Source: an uncultured Collinsella sp.
GTDB taxonomy: Bacteria; Actinomycetota; Coriobacteriia; Coriobacteriales; Coriobacteriaceae
Assembly: GCA_900754745.1 (NCBI GenBank)
Contig: CAAEEB010000045.1
Coordinates: forward strand, 1 to 42,064
Length of the DNA stretch: 42,064 bases
Reading direction: 5' to 3'
Part shown: positions 15,993 to 25,565 of the stretch, in pieces
Position numbering within the stretch: position 1 is the stretch's first letter
Layout of the letters: every line of letters begins with the position of its first letter
Made by a program: the position numbers and the translations under genes
Notes under the pieces: generated by a model
Database searches by the model: none
What the model saw: only the letters and a program-made list of their open reading frames with translations
Told to the model about the DNA's origin: nothing

Positions 15993-16934
15993 TTAAGCCT
16001 TCAGGCTCAGGCCCATGGACTCAAGCTTGTCCTTCACTTCCTCGATCGACTTAACACCGAAGTTACGGATGTTGAGCAGATCGTTCTCCGAGAACTCAAC
16101 GAGCTGACGGACCGAGTGAATGCTGGCGCGCTTAAGGCAGTTGTAAGAACGGACGGAAAGGTCCAGATCCTCGATCTGCTTGTCCAGCTCGGCGTTGTCG
16201 TTGGTGACCTCGGGAGCGAAGATCGAAGCCTCCTCCTCGACCTCGGGGGTCTCGGCAAGGTTCATAAAGGCAGCCATATGCTGGTTGATGATATTGGCGG
16301 CCTGGACCACGGCGTCGCGCGGAGCGATGGAGCCGTTGGTCTCGATCTCGAGGACAAGGCGGTCGTAGTCGGTGTGCTGACCGACACGGCAAGCCTCAAC
16401 GAGCTTGGCGCAACGGGACACCGGCGAGTACAGCGAGTCGACGTGGATCACACCGATGGGATCGTTGTCGCGCTTGTTAGCCTCGCCAGAGACATAGCCG
16501 CGGCCATAGCCGATGCGCATGCTCATGGTGAGATGGCCACCCTCGGTGAGCGTAGCGATGTGCTGCTCGGGGTTGACCAGCTCAAACTCGGACGGAATAA
16601 AGAAGTCCGCACCGGTGACCTCGCAGGGGCCGTCAACCGAAATGGTGGCGGTCGCCTCGTCGGTCGTGCCGAGAGCCCTGAAGACAAGACCCTTGACATT
16701 CAGGACGATGTCGGTGACATCCTCGACCATGTTAGGGATGGTCATGAACTCGTGCTGCGCGCCATCGATCTGAATAGCCTCGACGGCGGCACCCTCGAGC
16801 GAGGACAGAAGAACGCGACGAAGGGAGTTACCCAGCGTATCGCCGTAGCCACGCTCGAGCGGCTCAACGGAGACACGAGCAGACGTCTCGTTAATCTCTT
16901 CGACCTGAACCTGAGGCCTAATGAATTCTGACAT
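15993..16934 (-). CDS. rpoA: DNA-directed RNA polymerase alpha subunit
   Basis: A 313-residue alpha subunit. The N-terminal dimerisation domain contains LERGYGDTLGNSLRRVLLSS and the assembly segments for beta and beta'. After a linker rich in glutamate (about residues 225-245), the C-terminal domain contains LDLSVRSYNCLKRASIHSVR and LLNIRNFGVKSIEEVKDKL, which contact UP elements and activators. It is complete. The gene lies between rpsD and rplQ, the standard alpha-operon position. Confidence 0.98.
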   Translation of the reverse strand: MSEFIRPQVQVEEINETSARVSVEPLERGYGDTLGNSLRRVLLSSLEGAAVEAIQIDGAQHEFMTIPNMVEDVTDIVLNVKGLVFRALGTTDEATATISVDGPCEVTGADFFIPSEFELVNPEQHIATLTEGGHLTMSMRIGYGRGYVSGEANKRDNDPIGVIHVDSLYSPVSRCAKLVEACRVGQHTDYDRLVLEIETNGSIAPRDAVVQAANIINQHMAAFMNLAETPEVEEEASIFAPEVTNDNAELDKQIEDLDLSVRSYNCLKRASIHSVRQLVEFSENDLLNIRNFGVKSIEEVKDKLESMGLSLKA

Positions 16935-16966
16935 GTATTACCTCCAGCCTCAGCAGCCCGGATGGA

Positions 16967-17563
16967 CTACTTAGAGTAGAGCTCGACGATGAGCTGCTCG
17001 TTGATATCACCGCTGATCTGCTCACGCGTCGGCAGAGCGAGCACGTTACCAGACAGCTTCTCGATATCGACCTCGAGCCAGCCAGGGACCTCGAAACGCT
17101 CGGAGGAAATCAGGGCCTCCTTGATGGGGAGGAGGTCACGGAACTTCTCGCCGACAGCAACGACGTCGCCGGCCTTGACGCGGTAGGACGGGATGTCCAC
17201 GCGCTTGCCGTTCACGGTGAAGTGACCGTGACGGACGGACTGACGAGCCTCTTTGCGGGTGCGGGCGAAGCCAAGACGGAATACGACGTTGTCGAGGCGA
17301 GACTCAAGGATGATCATGAGGTTCTCACCGGTGACGCCGTTCATCTTACGAGCCTTGTTGAAGTAGCCGTGGAACTGCTTCTCCAGAACGCCATAGATGA
17401 ACTTGACCTTCTGCTTCTCGCGCAGCTGCATGCCGTACTCAGATTCCTTGCGACGGCGCTTGGGCTGACGGATAGATTCCTTCTTGCTGCTATAACCGAG
17501 CTCAGCGGGATCGATCCCGAGCTGACGGCAGCGCTTAAGAACAGGAGTCCTGTCGATTGCCAT
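16967..17563 (-). CDS. rpsD: 30S ribosomal protein S4
   Basis: A 198-residue S4, a primary 16S rRNA binder. It has the N-terminal S4 domain and an S4 RNA-binding fold through LDNVVFRLGFARTRKEARQS and VRHGHFTVNGKRVDIPS. The N-terminus lacks a zinc-binding cysteine cluster (only one Cys, in KRCRQLGIDP), so it is the zinc-free form. In many bacteria S4 autoregulates the alpha operon; no specific structure was identified here. Confidence 0.97.
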   Translation of the reverse strand: MAIDRTPVLKRCRQLGIDPAELGYSSKKESIRQPKRRRKESEYGMQLREKQKVKFIYGVLEKQFHGYFNKARKMNGVTGENLMIILESRLDNVVFRLGFARTRKEARQSVRHGHFTVNGKRVDIPSYRVKAGDVVAVGEKFRDLLPIKEALISSERFEVPGWLEVDIEKLSGNVLALPTREQISGDINEQLIVELYSK

Positions 17564-17582
17564 ATTGATACGATCCTTTCAG

Positions 17583-17987
17583 TTACACGCGGCGACGCTT
17601 CTTGGGGCGGCAGCCGTTGTGCGGGATGGGGGTCTTGTCCTGGATGCTCGAGACCTCGAGGCCAGCAGCCTGGAGGGAGCGGATGGCGGTCTCACGACCG
17701 GAGCCGGGGCCCTTGACGAAGACGGAAACCTTCTTCATACCGTGCTCCATGGCCTGCTTGGCAGCAGCCTCGGCAGCCATCTGGGCAGCGAACGGCGTGG
17801 ACTTACGGGAGCCCTTGAAGCCCACCTGGCCAGCCGACTTCCAGGAAATGACGTTGCCCTGGGGATCGGTGATCGAAACGATCGTGTTGTTGAACGTAGA
17901 ACGAATGTGAGCCTGGCCCACGGAAATGTTCTTACGGTCCGCGCGCTTCAGACGGGCAGCGCGAACGTTCTTCTTAGCAGTAGCCAT
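17583..17987 (-). CDS. rpsK: 30S ribosomal protein S11
   Basis: A 134-residue S11 of the 30S platform. The blocks [20 protein letters not shown] and [20 protein letters not shown], and the C-terminal [13 protein letters not shown], are diagnostic. The N-terminal basic extension (about 15 residues) is normal for Gram-positives. It lies between rpsM (14 bases) and rpsD (19 bases) in one transcript. Confidence 0.98.
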   Translation of the reverse strand: MATAKKNVRAARLKRADRKNISVGQAHIRSTFNNTIVSITDPQGNVISWKSAGQVGFKGSRKSTPFAAQMAAEAAAKQAMEHGMKKVSVFVKGPGSGRETAIRSLQAAGLEVSSIQDKTPIPHNGCRPKKRRRV

Positions 17988-18001
17988 CTATCTAGCGCTC
18001 C

Positions 18002-18376
18002 TTATTTCTTCTTCTTAGCACCGATCTGACGCTTCGGGCCCTTGCGGGTACGAGCGTTAGTGTGGGTGCGCTGGCCGCGGACCGGGAGGCCCTTGCGGTG
18101 ACGAAGGCCGCGGTTGCAGCCGATGTCCATAAGGCGCTTGACGTTCTGGTTGCGCTCACGGCGGAGGTCGCCCTCAACCATGATCTGGTTCTTATCGATA
18201 TAATCGCGGATGGCGTTAACCTCATCCTCGGTGAGGTCCTTAACGCGCGTATCCACGTTAACGTTGCACTCGACGCAAATCTTCGTCGCAGTGGTGCGGC
18301 CGATGCCGTAAATGTAGGTCAGACCGATCTCAACGCGCTTCTCACGCGGGAGGTCGACACCATTAATACGGGCCAA
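18002..18376 (-). CDS. rpsM: 30S ribosomal protein S13
   Basis: A 124-residue S13 of the 30S head. [28 protein letters not shown], and [15 protein letters not shown] followed by a lysine-rich tail are typical. The start codon is TTG (18374-18376): the encoded MARINGV is the family N-terminus and AGAGGAG lies eight bases upstream, so the non-AUG start is well supported. rpmJ lies 14 bases upstream. Confidence 0.97.
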   Translation of the reverse strand: MARINGVDLPREKRVEIGLTYIYGIGRTTATKICVECNVNVDTRVKDLTEDEVNAIRDYIDKNQIMVEGDLRRERNQNVKRLMDIGCNRGLRHRKGLPVRGQRTHTNARTRKGPKRQIGAKKKK

Positions 18377-18390
18377 CGTAGTCTCCTCTC

Positions 18391-18504
18391 TTAACCCTGA
18401 CGCTGCTTATGACGGGGGTTCTCGCAAATGACGAGGACCTTGCCATGGCGCCTAATGATTTTGCACTTATCGCACATCTTCTTGACCGAAGGACGTACCT
18501 TCAT
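18391..18504 (-). CDS. rpmJ: 50S ribosomal protein L36
   Basis: A 37-residue L36. Read from the ATG at 18502-18504 it begins [20 protein letters not shown] and ends with NPRHKQRQG. The zinc-binding CxxC, single Cys and His are all present (C+ form). AAGGAA precedes the start. It sits between infA and rpsM as in most Gram-positive alpha operons. The 147 bases between rpmJ and infA hold no recognisable feature. Confidence 0.95.
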   Translation of the reverse strand: MKVRPSVKKMCDKCKIIRRHGKVLVICENPRHKQRQG

Positions 18505-18651
18505 CGTTCTTCCTTTCGGTAGCGCTCAAACTACTTCCCTACTATCTACTCGCCCAGCCGCAGGCGTTTAAAACTATGGCTGGTCTTCACACGCAAACCG
18601 ACCGTAGGTTGAGCTAAGCCTGCAGTCGGAAAAGAGCGTGTATGTGTGTCG

Positions 18652-18876
18652 CTATTTATAGCGATAGGTGATGCGACCGCGGGTCAGGTCGTACGGGGAA
18701 AGCTCCACGACAACCCTGTCACCGGGGAGAATGCGGATGTAATTCATTCGGATCTTGCCAGAAATGTTGCACAGAACCGAATGACCGTTCTCGAGCTCAA
18801 CCTTAAACATGGCGTTGGGCAGCGGCTCCTTTACCGTACCCTCGAGCTCAATTGCGTCTTCCTTCTTCACAAGCAA
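18652..18876 (-). CDS. infA: translation initiation factor IF-1
   Basis: A 72-74 residue S1/OB-fold protein that binds the ribosomal A site during initiation. [40 protein letters not shown] and the end [16 protein letters not shown] are textbook IF-1. The start is uncertain: TTG at 18874-18876 gives MLVKKED, GTG at 18868-18870 gives MKKED; an ATG four bases further up is in another frame. A promoter is visible 34-62 bases upstream, so the gene may be transcribed independently of map. Confidence 0.95.
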   Translation of the reverse strand: MLVKKEDAIELEGTVKEPLPNAMFKVELENGHSVLCNISGKIRMNYIRILPGDRVVVELSPYDLTRGRITYRYK

Positions 18877-18909
18877 TCATCTTTCTCTAGAAAACGACAG
18901 CGATTGAGT

Positions 18910-18938
18910 ATTCTACAATACGCGTGCACGTATCGTAA
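18910..18938 (-). promoter_or_regulatory. probable internal promoter before infA
   Basis: On the minus strand TTACGA (18938-18933) and TAGAAT (18915-18910) are separated by 17 bases. The -10 matches five of six consensus positions, the -35 only three. Confidence 0.45.
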
Positions 18939-19015
18939 TATCTTCGTAATGGCTCCACAACTAAGTGAAACTTGTTACTTTGAAATGTAAATGCCGACGA
19001 ATTTGAACGCGGCCT

Positions 19016-19804
19016 CTACATCTCGCCTCCTTGCAAGGAGCACCAAGCGCCTTGCGCGTCGGTGGTGAGAATCACCGGGCCGTCATCGGTGATGGCGACG
19101 GTGTTCTCGTAGTGCGCGGCGGGCAGGTGGTCGTTGGTCGTAACGATCCAACCATCGGAGCCCGTACTCACATGATTGGATCCCATCGTGACCATCGGCT
19201 CGATGGCAATGACCATACCCGCCTGGAGACGAACGCCCCTCCCCTTCTTTCCGTAATTCGGAACGTTGGGGTCCTCGTGCATCACATGGCCAATACCGTG
19301 CCCCACATAATCGCGAAGCACGCCATAGCCGTGAGACTCGGCGAGAGACTGGACGGCATAACCAATGTCCCCAATATGGTTACCGGGAACAGCCTGCTCG
19401 ATTGCAGCCTTAAGGCAATCGCGCGTAACCTCGCACAGGGCCTTGGCCTCGGGCGTGGGGGTACCGACGAAAAACGTCCAAGCGTTATCGCCGACCCAAC
19501 CGTCGACAACGGCTCCCGTATCGATGGAGATGATATCGCCATCGCGCAGGATCATGTCGGGATTGGGAATACCGTGGACCACAGCATCGTTAATCGATGC
19601 ACAAATGGTACCGGGGAACCCGCCGTAACCCTTAAAGGCCGGGGTGCCGCCATGCATGCGGATAATCTGCTCCGCAAGCTGATCAAGCTCAAAAGTCGAA
19701 ACGCCAGGGCGCACCATGGCTCCAACGTGGCGGAGCGCCATCTTAGATAGCGCTCCTGCCTTCTTCATCTGCTCGATTTGCGTTGCAGACTTAATCTTGA
19801 TCAT
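19016..19804 (-). CDS. map: type I methionine aminopeptidase
   Basis: A 262-residue enzyme removing N-terminal methionine from nascent proteins. Metal ligands are visible in ISIDTGAVVDGWVGDNAW, in YVGHGIGHVMHEDPNVPNYG and near the C-terminal AIEPMVTMG. TICASINDAVVHGIP is the conserved substrate-site block with its histidine. There is no N-terminal zinc-finger extension (class Ia). Its ATG overlaps the adk stop codon as ATGA (19804-19801), so it is probably translationally coupled to adk. Confidence 0.97.
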   Translation of the reverse strand: MIKIKSATQIEQMKKAGALSKMALRHVGAMVRPGVSTFELDQLAEQIIRMHGGTPAFKGYGGFPGTICASINDAVVHGIPNPDMILRDGDIISIDTGAVVDGWVGDNAWTFFVGTPTPEAKALCEVTRDCLKAAIEQAVPGNHIGDIGYAVQSLAESHGYGVLRDYVGHGIGHVMHEDPNVPNYGKKGRGVRLQAGMVIAIEPMVTMGSNHVSTGSDGWIVTTNDHLPAAHYENTVAITDDGPVILTTDAQGAWCSLQGGEM

Positions 19805-20427
19805 AGACCGAGAGCCTCTTTGACATCCCCGTACACGGTCTCGCGAGGCTGGTCACCGTTGACCGACTTGAGCAGACCCTGGCCACGATAGTAGTCGACG
19901 AGCGGGCTCGTGGACTTCTCGTAGACGTCGAGACGATTCTTGATGGTCTCGGGCTTGTCGTCGTCGCGCTGATACATCTCGCCTGCGCACTTGGGGCAGG
20001 TTGCATCGGCAGCGGTGCCGGTGTAACCGCAGGCGCGGCAGGTGCGACGCGAAGACAGACGGTCGATGATGACCTCGGGGGCCACGTCGACCAGAAGGGC
20101 GCAGTCGATCTCGCGACCCATGGCGGAGAGCTCGGAATCGAGCGTCACAGCCTGGGCGGTGTTGCGCGGGAAGCCATCGAGAATGAAACCCTGCTGGGCG
20201 TCATCGGCGGCAAGGCGCTCCTTGACAAGGTCGATCACGAGCTGGTCGGGAACGAGCTCGCCGGCGTCCATGTACTTCTTAGCCTGAATACCAAGCTCGG
20301 TGCCACCCTTGACGGCAGCACGCAGCAGGTCGCCCGTGGAAATGTGAGCGACGCCGAACTCGGCGACGAGCTCCTGTGCGACAGTGCCCTTACCGGCACC
20401 CGGAGCTCCGAGCAATACGAGGTTCAT
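19801..20427 (-). CDS. adk: adenylate kinase
   Basis: A 208-residue enzyme interconverting AMP, ADP and ATP. The P-loop is LLGAPGAGKGTVAQEL at the N-terminus; the AMP-binding region is STGDLLRAAVKGG and FILDGFPRNTAQA. The lid carries a zinc site, CRACGY with CPKC about 17 residues later, typical of Gram-positive long-lid enzymes. The ATG at 20425-20427 has GGAGG eight bases upstream; a TTG two codons earlier is less likely. It lies between secY and map in the conserved secY-adk-map order. Confidence 0.97.
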   Translation of the reverse strand: MNLVLLGAPGAGKGTVAQELVAEFGVAHISTGDLLRAAVKGGTELGIQAKKYMDAGELVPDQLVIDLVKERLAADDAQQGFILDGFPRNTAQAVTLDSELSAMGREIDCALLVDVAPEVIIDRLSSRRTCRACGYTGTAADATCPKCAGEMYQRDDDKPETIKNRLDVYEKSTSPLVDYYRGQGLLKSVNGDQPRETVYGDVKEALGL

Positions 20428-20445
20428 GAGCAATCCTCCTCTAGC

Positions 20446-21732
20446 CTATTTAAAGAATCCATCGTAATCATACATCTTGATCTGGCCTTCGAGCTTATCG
20501 ACCGTGTCGAGCACGACGCCGACCATGATGAGGATGGACGTGCCGCCAAATGCCTGGATCAGATGGTTACCCGTGAAGGAGAAGATAATCGAAGGCACGA
20601 TGGCGATGAGCGCCAAAAAGACAGCGCTGGGAAGCGTGATCTTGTTGAGCGCGTTCTTGATGTAGGCCGCGGTAGCCCTGCCCGGACGGACGCCCGGAAT
20701 AAAGCCGCCCTGCTTCTTAAGGTTATCGGCCGTGTCATCGGGGTTGAACACCATGGAGGTGTAGAAGTACGCGAAGAACACGATGAGGACAACATTAAGC
20801 ACCCAGTTGAGCCAACCGGTCGAAAGCGCAGAGGCAACTGCCTGAATCCAGCCGATGCCGGGGAAGAACACGGCAATCTGAGCCGGGAAGTACAGCAGCG
20901 CCGAAGCGAAGATGATCGGCACGACGCCCGCGGTGTTGACCTTGATAGGCAGGTAGGTGGTCTGGCCACCCATCATGCGACGGCCCACGACGCGCTTGGC
21001 GTAGGAGACCGGGATGCGGCGCTGGCCGCGCTCAAGGAAAACGATCAGCGGGATGACCAGCAGGATGATGGCGCAGATGATCACCATGGTGATGATGCCA
21101 CCGGCGTTACCCTCGGTGCTGGAGAAAATCGCCTGCGGAAGACCGGCCATGATGTTCGCGAAGATGATCAGCGACATGCCATTGCCGATACCACGCTGGG
21201 TGATGAGCTCACCAATCCACATGATCAGCATGGCGCCCGCGGTGAGCGTACCGACGATCATGAGGTCGAAGATGATCTCGGGAGCACCGGCACCGTTGAA
21301 GCTAATGCCGAAGCTCTTAAAGAGGAAGAGGTAACCCACGGAGTTGAGGATAGCCAGAGCCAAGGTGAGGTAACGCGAATACTGCGTAATCTTGGTCTGA
21401 CCGACCTCGCCCTCGCGGGCAAGCTCATGCAGGGAAGGCACGACGGCCTGGAGCATCTGGAGGATAATCGAGCTCGTGATGTACGGCATGATGCCCAAAG
21501 AGAACACCGAGACATAGCTCAACGCGCCACCAGAGAAAAGATTCAGGAGGGCCATAGCACCTGCGGCGACCGAGTTGCTCCCGGTCGAGAAAAGGCCCAG
21601 CATCCCCTGGAAGGGAATGCCGGGCACAGGAACGTGCGCACCAATGCGGTACACGACGAGCATAGCTATGGTAAAAAGAATCTTTTCGCGCAGTTCTTTG
21701 ATGCGGAAAGCATTCTTAAGACCATTTAGCAC
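20446..21732 (-). CDS. secY: preprotein translocase subunit SecY
   Basis: A 428-residue ten-helix membrane channel of the Sec translocon. The N-terminal amphipathic helix [17 protein letters not shown], the first-helix block [10 protein letters not shown], and the conserved loops [16 protein letters not shown] and [18 protein letters not shown] are present. The start is GTG (21730-21732); it overlaps the rplO stop by seven bases, which indicates coupled translation. The C-terminus MYDYDGFFK is normal length. Confidence 0.97.
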   Translation of the reverse strand: MLNGLKNAFRIKELREKILFTIAMLVVYRIGAHVPVPGIPFQGMLGLFSTGSNSVAAGAMALLNLFSGGALSYVSVFSLGIMPYITSSIILQMLQAVVPSLHELAREGEVGQTKITQYSRYLTLALAILNSVGYLFLFKSFGISFNGAGAPEIIFDLMIVGTLTAGAMLIMWIGELITQRGIGNGMSLIIFANIMAGLPQAIFSSTEGNAGGIITMVIICAIILLVIPLIVFLERGQRRIPVSYAKRVVGRRMMGGQTTYLPIKVNTAGVVPIIFASALLYFPAQIAVFFPGIGWIQAVASALSTGWLNWVLNVVLIVFFAYFYTSMVFNPDDTADNLKKQGGFIPGVRPGRATAAYIKNALNKITLPSAVFLALIAIVPSIIFSFTGNHLIQAFGGTSILIMVGVVLDTVDKLEGQIKMYDYDGFFK

Positions 21733-22175
21733 GGCAGCTCGACCTTTCCGCCGGCGGCCTCGATCTTGGCCTGCGCAGAGGCGCTGACCTTGTCGACCTT
21801 GACCGTGAACTTCTTGGTGAGCTCACCATTGCCGAGCACCTTGACGGGCTCGAACTCGCTCTTGGTGATGCGAGCGGCCTTAAGAGCGGCACCGTCGATC
21901 ACAGCGCCGTCCTCGAACTTACGCTCGAGACGCTCGACGTTGACAGCGGTGTACTCGATACGACGGGGGTTGCGGAAGCCCGGAAGCTTGGGCAGGCGCA
22001 TAGCCAGCGGAGTCTGGCCACCCTCGAAGCCGGCACCCTTGGTGCCACCAGAGCGGGAACCCTGGCCCTTCTGGCCGCGGCCAGAAGTGGTGCCGTGACC
22101 CGAAGAATTGCCACGGCCGACGCGCTTGCGGTTCTTGGTGGAACCGGGCGCGGGAGTAAGATCGTGAAGCTGCAT
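21726..22175 (-). CDS. rplO: 50S ribosomal protein L15
   Basis: A 149-residue L15. The glycine-rich N-terminus [20 protein letters not shown] with [18 protein letters not shown] is diagnostic. The C-terminal globular part, with [20 protein letters not shown], is intact. It lies three bases from rpmD and overlaps secY, the usual spc-operon order. Confidence 0.97.
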   Translation of the reverse strand: MQLHDLTPAPGSTKNRKRVGRGNSSGHGTTSGRGQKGQGSRSGGTKGAGFEGGQTPLAMRLPKLPGFRNPRRIEYTAVNVERLERKFEDGAVIDGAALKAARITKSEFEPVKVLGNGELTKKFTVKVDKVSASAQAKIEAAGGKVELPC

Positions 22176-22178
22176 TTG

Positions 22179-22361
22179 CTACTCCTCTACAATCTCGACA
22201 AGGTGCTTGACCTTGAAGATCATGCCGCGGACGGACTCGTTGTCAGCAATCTCGCGAACCTCGCGGATCCTGTGGAGACCGAGGGCACGGACAGTACGGA
22301 CCTGGTCCTGCTTGCAACCATTGGTGCTGCGGACCTGCTTGATCTTGATGGTGTCAGCCAT
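22179..22361 (-). CDS. rpmD: 50S ribosomal protein L30
   Basis: A 60-residue L30 with the family pattern IKQVRSTNGCKQDQVRTVRA and LGLHRIREVREIADNESVRG. It is the short bacterial form. Two bases separate it from rpsE and three from rplO. Confidence 0.96.
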   Translation of the reverse strand: MADTIKIKQVRSTNGCKQDQVRTVRALGLHRIREVREIADNESVRGMIFKVKHLVEIVEE

Positions 22362-22363
22362 GC

Positions 22364-22888
22364 TTAGTTCTCCTTACCGACGAACATCTCGGAGACCGTC
22401 AGGCCACGGCGAGCCGCGACGTCCTCAGGGCTGGAGAGCTCCTTGAGGCCCTCGACGGCAGCCTTGATGATGTTAAGGCCGTTGTCGGTACCGAGGGACT
22501 TGGACAGGACGTTCTTGATGCCAGCAAGCTCAAAGAGGGGGCGCACAGCGCCGCCGGCGATAACGCCGGTACCCTCGACAGCGGGCTTGATGATGATGCG
22601 GCCGGCACCAAAGTGACCGAGAACCTCGTGCGGGATGGTGCCCCGATCGGTCACCGGCACGTGGAACATGTTCTTCTTGGCATCGAGAGACGCCTTGGAG
22701 ATGGCCAGGGGCACCTCAGCGGACTTGCCCATGCCAACGCCGACGTTGCCCTTGCCGTCGCCAACGACGACGAGAGCGACGAGGCTCATGCGACGACCAC
22801 CCTTGACGGTCTTCGACACGCGGTTGATGTAAACGACGCGCTCCTCGAACTCGGAGGCCTCGCGCTGCTGCTTCTGATTACGAGCCAT
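22364..22888 (-). CDS. rpsE: 30S ribosomal protein S5
   Basis: A 174-residue S5 of the decoding-site region. The N-terminal double-stranded RNA-binding domain has [20 protein letters not shown] and [20 protein letters not shown]; the C-terminal domain has [20 protein letters not shown] and [16 protein letters not shown]. It is complete and ends with MFVGKEN. The gene lies between rplR and rpmD. Confidence 0.97.
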   Translation of the reverse strand: MARNQKQQREASEFEERVVYINRVSKTVKGGRRMSLVALVVVGDGKGNVGVGMGKSAEVPLAISKASLDAKKNMFHVPVTDRGTIPHEVLGHFGAGRIIIKPAVEGTGVIAGGAVRPLFELAGIKNVLSKSLGTDNGLNIIKAAVEGLKELSSPEDVAARRGLTVSEMFVGKEN

Positions 22889-22902
22889 GTGCTACATACC
22901 TC

Positions 22903-23271
22903 CTAGAACTCGAGACCGGCGGCACGAGCACCGTCGGCGAGGGCCTTGACGCGGCCATGGTAGATACGGCCACCGCGATCGAAGGCGACCTTGGTGATGC
23001 CGGCCTCGATGGCGCGCTTGCCAACGAGCTGACCGACCTTCTCCGCAGCCTCCTTGTTCGAGGTGTGGGTGCCCTTGAACTCGGCCTCGAGGGTCGAGGC
23101 AGAGACGAGCGTCAGGCTGGAGCCCTTGCTGTCGTCGATGATCTGGGCATAGATGTTGGCGTTAGTACGGGTCACGCGAAGACGCGGACGCTCGGAGGTA
23201 CCCGAGACCTTGCCGCGAACACGACGCTGACGACGCTTGAGGCCTTCCAGCTTCGCCTTATGCTTGTTCAT
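22903..23271 (-). CDS. rplR: 50S ribosomal protein L18
   Basis: A 122-residue L18, a 5S rRNA binder. The basic N-terminus [20 protein letters not shown], the block [19 protein letters not shown] and the end [20 protein letters not shown] are characteristic. The 75-base gap to rplF, larger than most in this operon, contains a hairpin at 23300-23321. Confidence 0.97.
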   Translation of the reverse strand: MNKHKAKLEGLKRRQRRVRGKVSGTSERPRLRVTRTNANIYAQIIDDSKGSSLTLVSASTLEAEFKGTHTSNKEAAEKVGQLVGKRAIEAGITKVAFDRGGRIYHGRVKALADGARAAGLEF

Positions 23272-23299
23272 ACGTAAACTCCTAAAAAGGTTGATCTTG

Positions 23300-23321
23300 C
23301 CAGCACCTGACGGGGTGCTGG
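23300..23321 (-). promoter_or_regulatory. intercistronic hairpin between rplF and rplR
   Basis: CCAGCACC (23300-23307) and GGTGCTGG (23314-23321) form a perfect 8-bp stem with a six-base loop. On the minus strand it is followed by CAAGATCAACCTTTTT, too far for a standard terminator. It may be an mRNA processing or partial attenuation site. Confidence 0.5.
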
Positions 23322-23346
23322 TCTTATGCGAGTGAGTCGGTTACGA

Positions 23347-23883
23347 CTACTTGGCGGCCTTACCCAGCTTGCGGCGGATGTGCTCGCCAACGTAGTGGAT
23401 ACCCTTGCCCTTGTAAGGCTCGGGAGGACGATGGCCGCGGATCTCAGCGGCGATCTGACCGACCTGCTGCTTGTTGATACCCTTGACGTTCACGTGGGTG
23501 TTGTCGGGAACCTCGAAGGTGATGCCCTCGGGAGCCTCGACGATCACGGGGTGCGAGAAGCCCAGGGAGAACTCGAGGTTCTTGCCCTTCTGCTGCACGC
23601 GGTAACCGACGCCGGCGAGCTCGAGCTTCTTCTCGAAGCCCTCGGAAACGCCAACAACCATGTTGTGGATGAGGGCGCGGGTGAGGCCGTGGCGGGCACG
23701 GGTCTCACGCTCGTCGTCGGGACGGGAAACGGTGAGGACGTTGTCCTCGACGTTGATAGCGAGCTTCTCAAAGACATCGAGCTCGAGCTGGCCCTTGGGG
23801 CCCTTGACGACAACGTTGTTGCCGTTGACTGCCACTTCGACTCCGGCGGGAATCTGGACAGGCTTATTACCGATACGAGACAC
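23347..23883 (-). CDS. rplF: 50S ribosomal protein L6
   Basis: A 178-residue L6 with two repeated RNA-binding folds. [20 protein letters not shown] opens the first, [19 protein letters not shown] links to the second, and the signature [19 protein letters not shown] lies near the C-terminus. The start codon is GTG (23881-23883) with a GAAAGGAGATCACC leader, giving MSRIGNK as in other members. Confidence 0.97.
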   Translation of the reverse strand: MSRIGNKPVQIPAGVEVAVNGNNVVVKGPKGQLELDVFEKLAINVEDNVLTVSRPDDERETRARHGLTRALIHNMVVGVSEGFEKKLELAGVGYRVQQKGKNLEFSLGFSHPVIVEAPEGITFEVPDNTHVNVKGINKQQVGQIAAEIRGHRPPEPYKGKGIHYVGEHIRRKLGKAAK

Positions 23884-23916
23884 GGTGATCTCCTTTCCTT
23901 CTACCTACCGAGCGAA

Positions 23917-24315
23917 TTACCAGACGTAAGCGATGATCTCGCCGCCGACGTTGTGCTTGCGAGCATCGCGGTCGGTCATGACGCCATGGCTGGTGGAAAT
24001 AATGGCGGTACCAAGGCCACCGCGGACGCGGGGCATGTCGGCAACGCCGGTGTACTTACGCAGGCCCGGCTTGGAAATGCGGCGGATGCCGTTGATGACC
24101 TTAGCCTTCTTGGGACCATACTTAAGCGTGATGTGCAGAGTCTTCTGGGGAACGGTGTCCTCGACATCGTAGCCCTCGATGTAGCCCTCCTCGTGCAGAA
24201 CACGAGCGATCTCGACGAGCTTCTTGCTGCTCGGCATGGAGACCGTGGCCTTGTTCACAGAGTTAGCGTTACGGATGCGCGTAAGCATATCTGCGATCGG
24301 GTCTGTAAGGTTCAT
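23917..24315 (-). CDS. rpsH: 30S ribosomal protein S8
   Basis: A 132-residue S8, an assembly protein for the 16S central domain. It starts [20 protein letters not shown] and ends with [20 protein letters not shown] and [11 protein letters not shown], the conserved RNA-binding C-terminus. In E. coli S8 represses its own operon by binding near the rplE start. The 119-base gap upstream, between rpsN and rpsH, contains a small hairpin over the rpsN stop but no obvious S8 site. Confidence 0.97.
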   Translation of the reverse strand: MNLTDPIADMLTRIRNANSVNKATVSMPSSKKLVEIARVLHEEGYIEGYDVEDTVPQKTLHITLKYGPKKAKVINGIRRISKPGLRKYTGVADMPRVRGGLGTAIISTSHGVMTDRDARKHNVGGEIIAYVW

Positions 24316-24434
24316 ACAGATTCTCCTTCGTTCTTGATGAACACGTGCTCTTGGTTCTTCGCCGCCCTTAACGGCAAAGCCTTTTTAGCGCGTTTTCCCT
24401 GTTCCAAACTGATGCTTGAAACGCTGGTAGTGAC

Positions 24435-24620
24435 TTACCAGCTGGCCTTCTTAACGCCGGGAAGCTCGCCCTTGAGTGCAAGCTCGCGGAAGCAGACACG
24501 GCACAGGCCGAACTTGCGGTACACAGAGTGCGGACGGCCGCAGCGCTGGCAGCGCGTGTACTCACGAGTAGAGAACTTCTGCTTGCGATTGCACTTGACG
24601 ATCATCGATGTCTTAGCCAC
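24435..24620 (-). CDS. rpsN: 30S ribosomal protein S14, type Z
   Basis: A 61-residue S14 of the short zinc-binding type. The zinc knuckle is [20 protein letters not shown] followed by [11 protein letters not shown], giving two CxxC pairs. The C-terminus LPGVKKASW is the family signature. The start is GTG (24618-24620) with AGGAGG upstream. It lies between rplE and rpsH, the standard place. Confidence 0.97.
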   Translation of the reverse strand: MAKTSMIVKCNRKQKFSTREYTRCQRCGRPHSVYRKFGLCRVCFRELALKGELPGVKKASW

Positions 24621-24699
24621 TTATATCCTCCTCACATAGAGTATTGTTCGCCCCAAGCGCCGCCCCCTTCTGGGAACGGCGCTCATAGGGCAGGTGAAC

Positions 24700-25257
24700 C
24701 TATTTCTTGAACGGGAAACCGAAGGCGTCCAGAAGGGCCTTGGCCTCCTCATCGGTGTTGGCGGTGGTCACGAAAGTGATGTCCATACCACGCTGGTGAT
24801 CGACGGAGTCGAAGTCGATCTCGGGGAAGATGAGCTGCTCGGTGACGCCCATGGAGAAGTTACCACGACCGTCGAAGCTCTTGGCGGAGATGCCGCGGAA
24901 GTCGCGGATACGGGGGATCGCGACGGAGGTCAGACGATCGAAGAACTCCCACATACGGTCGCCACGCAGGGTAACCTTGCAGCCGATCGGCATACCAGCG
25001 CGCAGGCGGAAGGTAGCGATGGACTTGCGGGCACGGGTGATCATCGGCTGCTGACCGGTGATGGCGCGCAGGTCGCGCACGGCACCGTCGATGGCCTTGG
25101 AATCGGTAGCGGCCTCGCCGACACCCATGTTCACGACAATCTTCTCAAACTTGGGGATCATCATGACGTTCTCGTACTGGAACTTGTCCTGAAGCTGCTG
25201 CTTGACCTCGTTGTTGTACTTGGTCTTCAGACGCGGCACATACTTCTCTTCTGCCAT
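24700..25257 (-). CDS. rplE: 50S ribosomal protein L5
   Basis: A 185-residue L5, a 5S rRNA binder at the central protuberance. Blocks [40 protein letters not shown] and [20 protein letters not shown] are diagnostic. It ends FGFPFKK. The ATG follows AAGGAG. In most bacteria rplX and rplN lie directly upstream; here there is no gene for 325 bases, then the unrelated xdhC on the same strand. A good promoter is present, so rplE is the first gene of this transcript. Confidence 0.97.
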   Translation of the reverse strand: MAEEKYVPRLKTKYNNEVKQQLQDKFQYENVMMIPKFEKIVVNMGVGEAATDSKAIDGAVRDLRAITGQQPMITRARKSIATFRLRAGMPIGCKVTLRGDRMWEFFDRLTSVAIPRIRDFRGISAKSFDGRGNFSMGVTEQLIFPEIDFDSVDHQRGMDITFVTTANTDEEAKALLDAFGFPFKK

Positions 25258-25388
25258 TGTTCACTCCTTCTTGGGGTTTTAAGCACGGGGCGTGGCCACG
25301 ATGGGTTGTCCTCGTGCCTCCTGGCTGCATCCGCGCCGCTCATGGCATTTCGCGGTTTGGACTCGACGCAGCAGGAGCCGACAAAACA
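25258..25388 (-). promoter_or_regulatory. 5' leader of the rplE-rplQ transcript
   Basis: About 130 bases between the predicted start of transcription and the rplE ATG. On the minus strand it contains the hairpin CACGAGGACAACCCATCGTG (25316-25297), and the sequence GCACG...CGTGC allows an alternative outer pairing. A leader of this length before a ribosomal protein operon often binds one of the encoded proteins; that is inference only. Confidence 0.4.
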
Positions 25389-25394
25389 ATCGGT

Positions 25395-25423
25395 ACTATA
25401 CGCGCATCGGGAGCGTATTTCCA
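25395..25423 (-). promoter_or_regulatory. promoter of the rplE-led ribosomal operon
   Basis: On the minus strand TGGAAA (25423-25418) and TATAGT (25400-25395) are 17 bases apart. The -10 matches five of six consensus positions and the -35 four of six. It lies about 140 bases before the rplE ATG. Confidence 0.65.
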
Positions 25424-25470
25424 GAAAAACCTCGTCTGCCTGCACAACTCCACAACTCCCCCGCACATAT

Positions 25471-25565
25471 TGATCCCTAGGGGACGGAGGAAAATGGCAG
25501 TTGCGGTGAAATAGGGACCGTTTGACGGCTTAACAGGCTTTAACAGTCCGTATTTCACCGCAACT
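25471..25565. repeat. palindromic repeat, copy B2
   Basis: AGTTGCGGTGAAATA (25499-25513) is perfectly inverted as TATTTCACCGCAACT (25551-25565), with partial pairing extending inward (GGAC/GTCC). The flank TGATCCCTAGGGGACGGAGG matches that of copy B1 almost exactly. It ends 17 bases after the xdhC stop. Confidence 0.8.

Noticed and set aside
15480..16931. Plus-strand open reading frame of 483 codons
   Set aside because: It is antisense to rplQ and rpoA; its Leu/Asp/Val-rich translation is a mirror of those genes.
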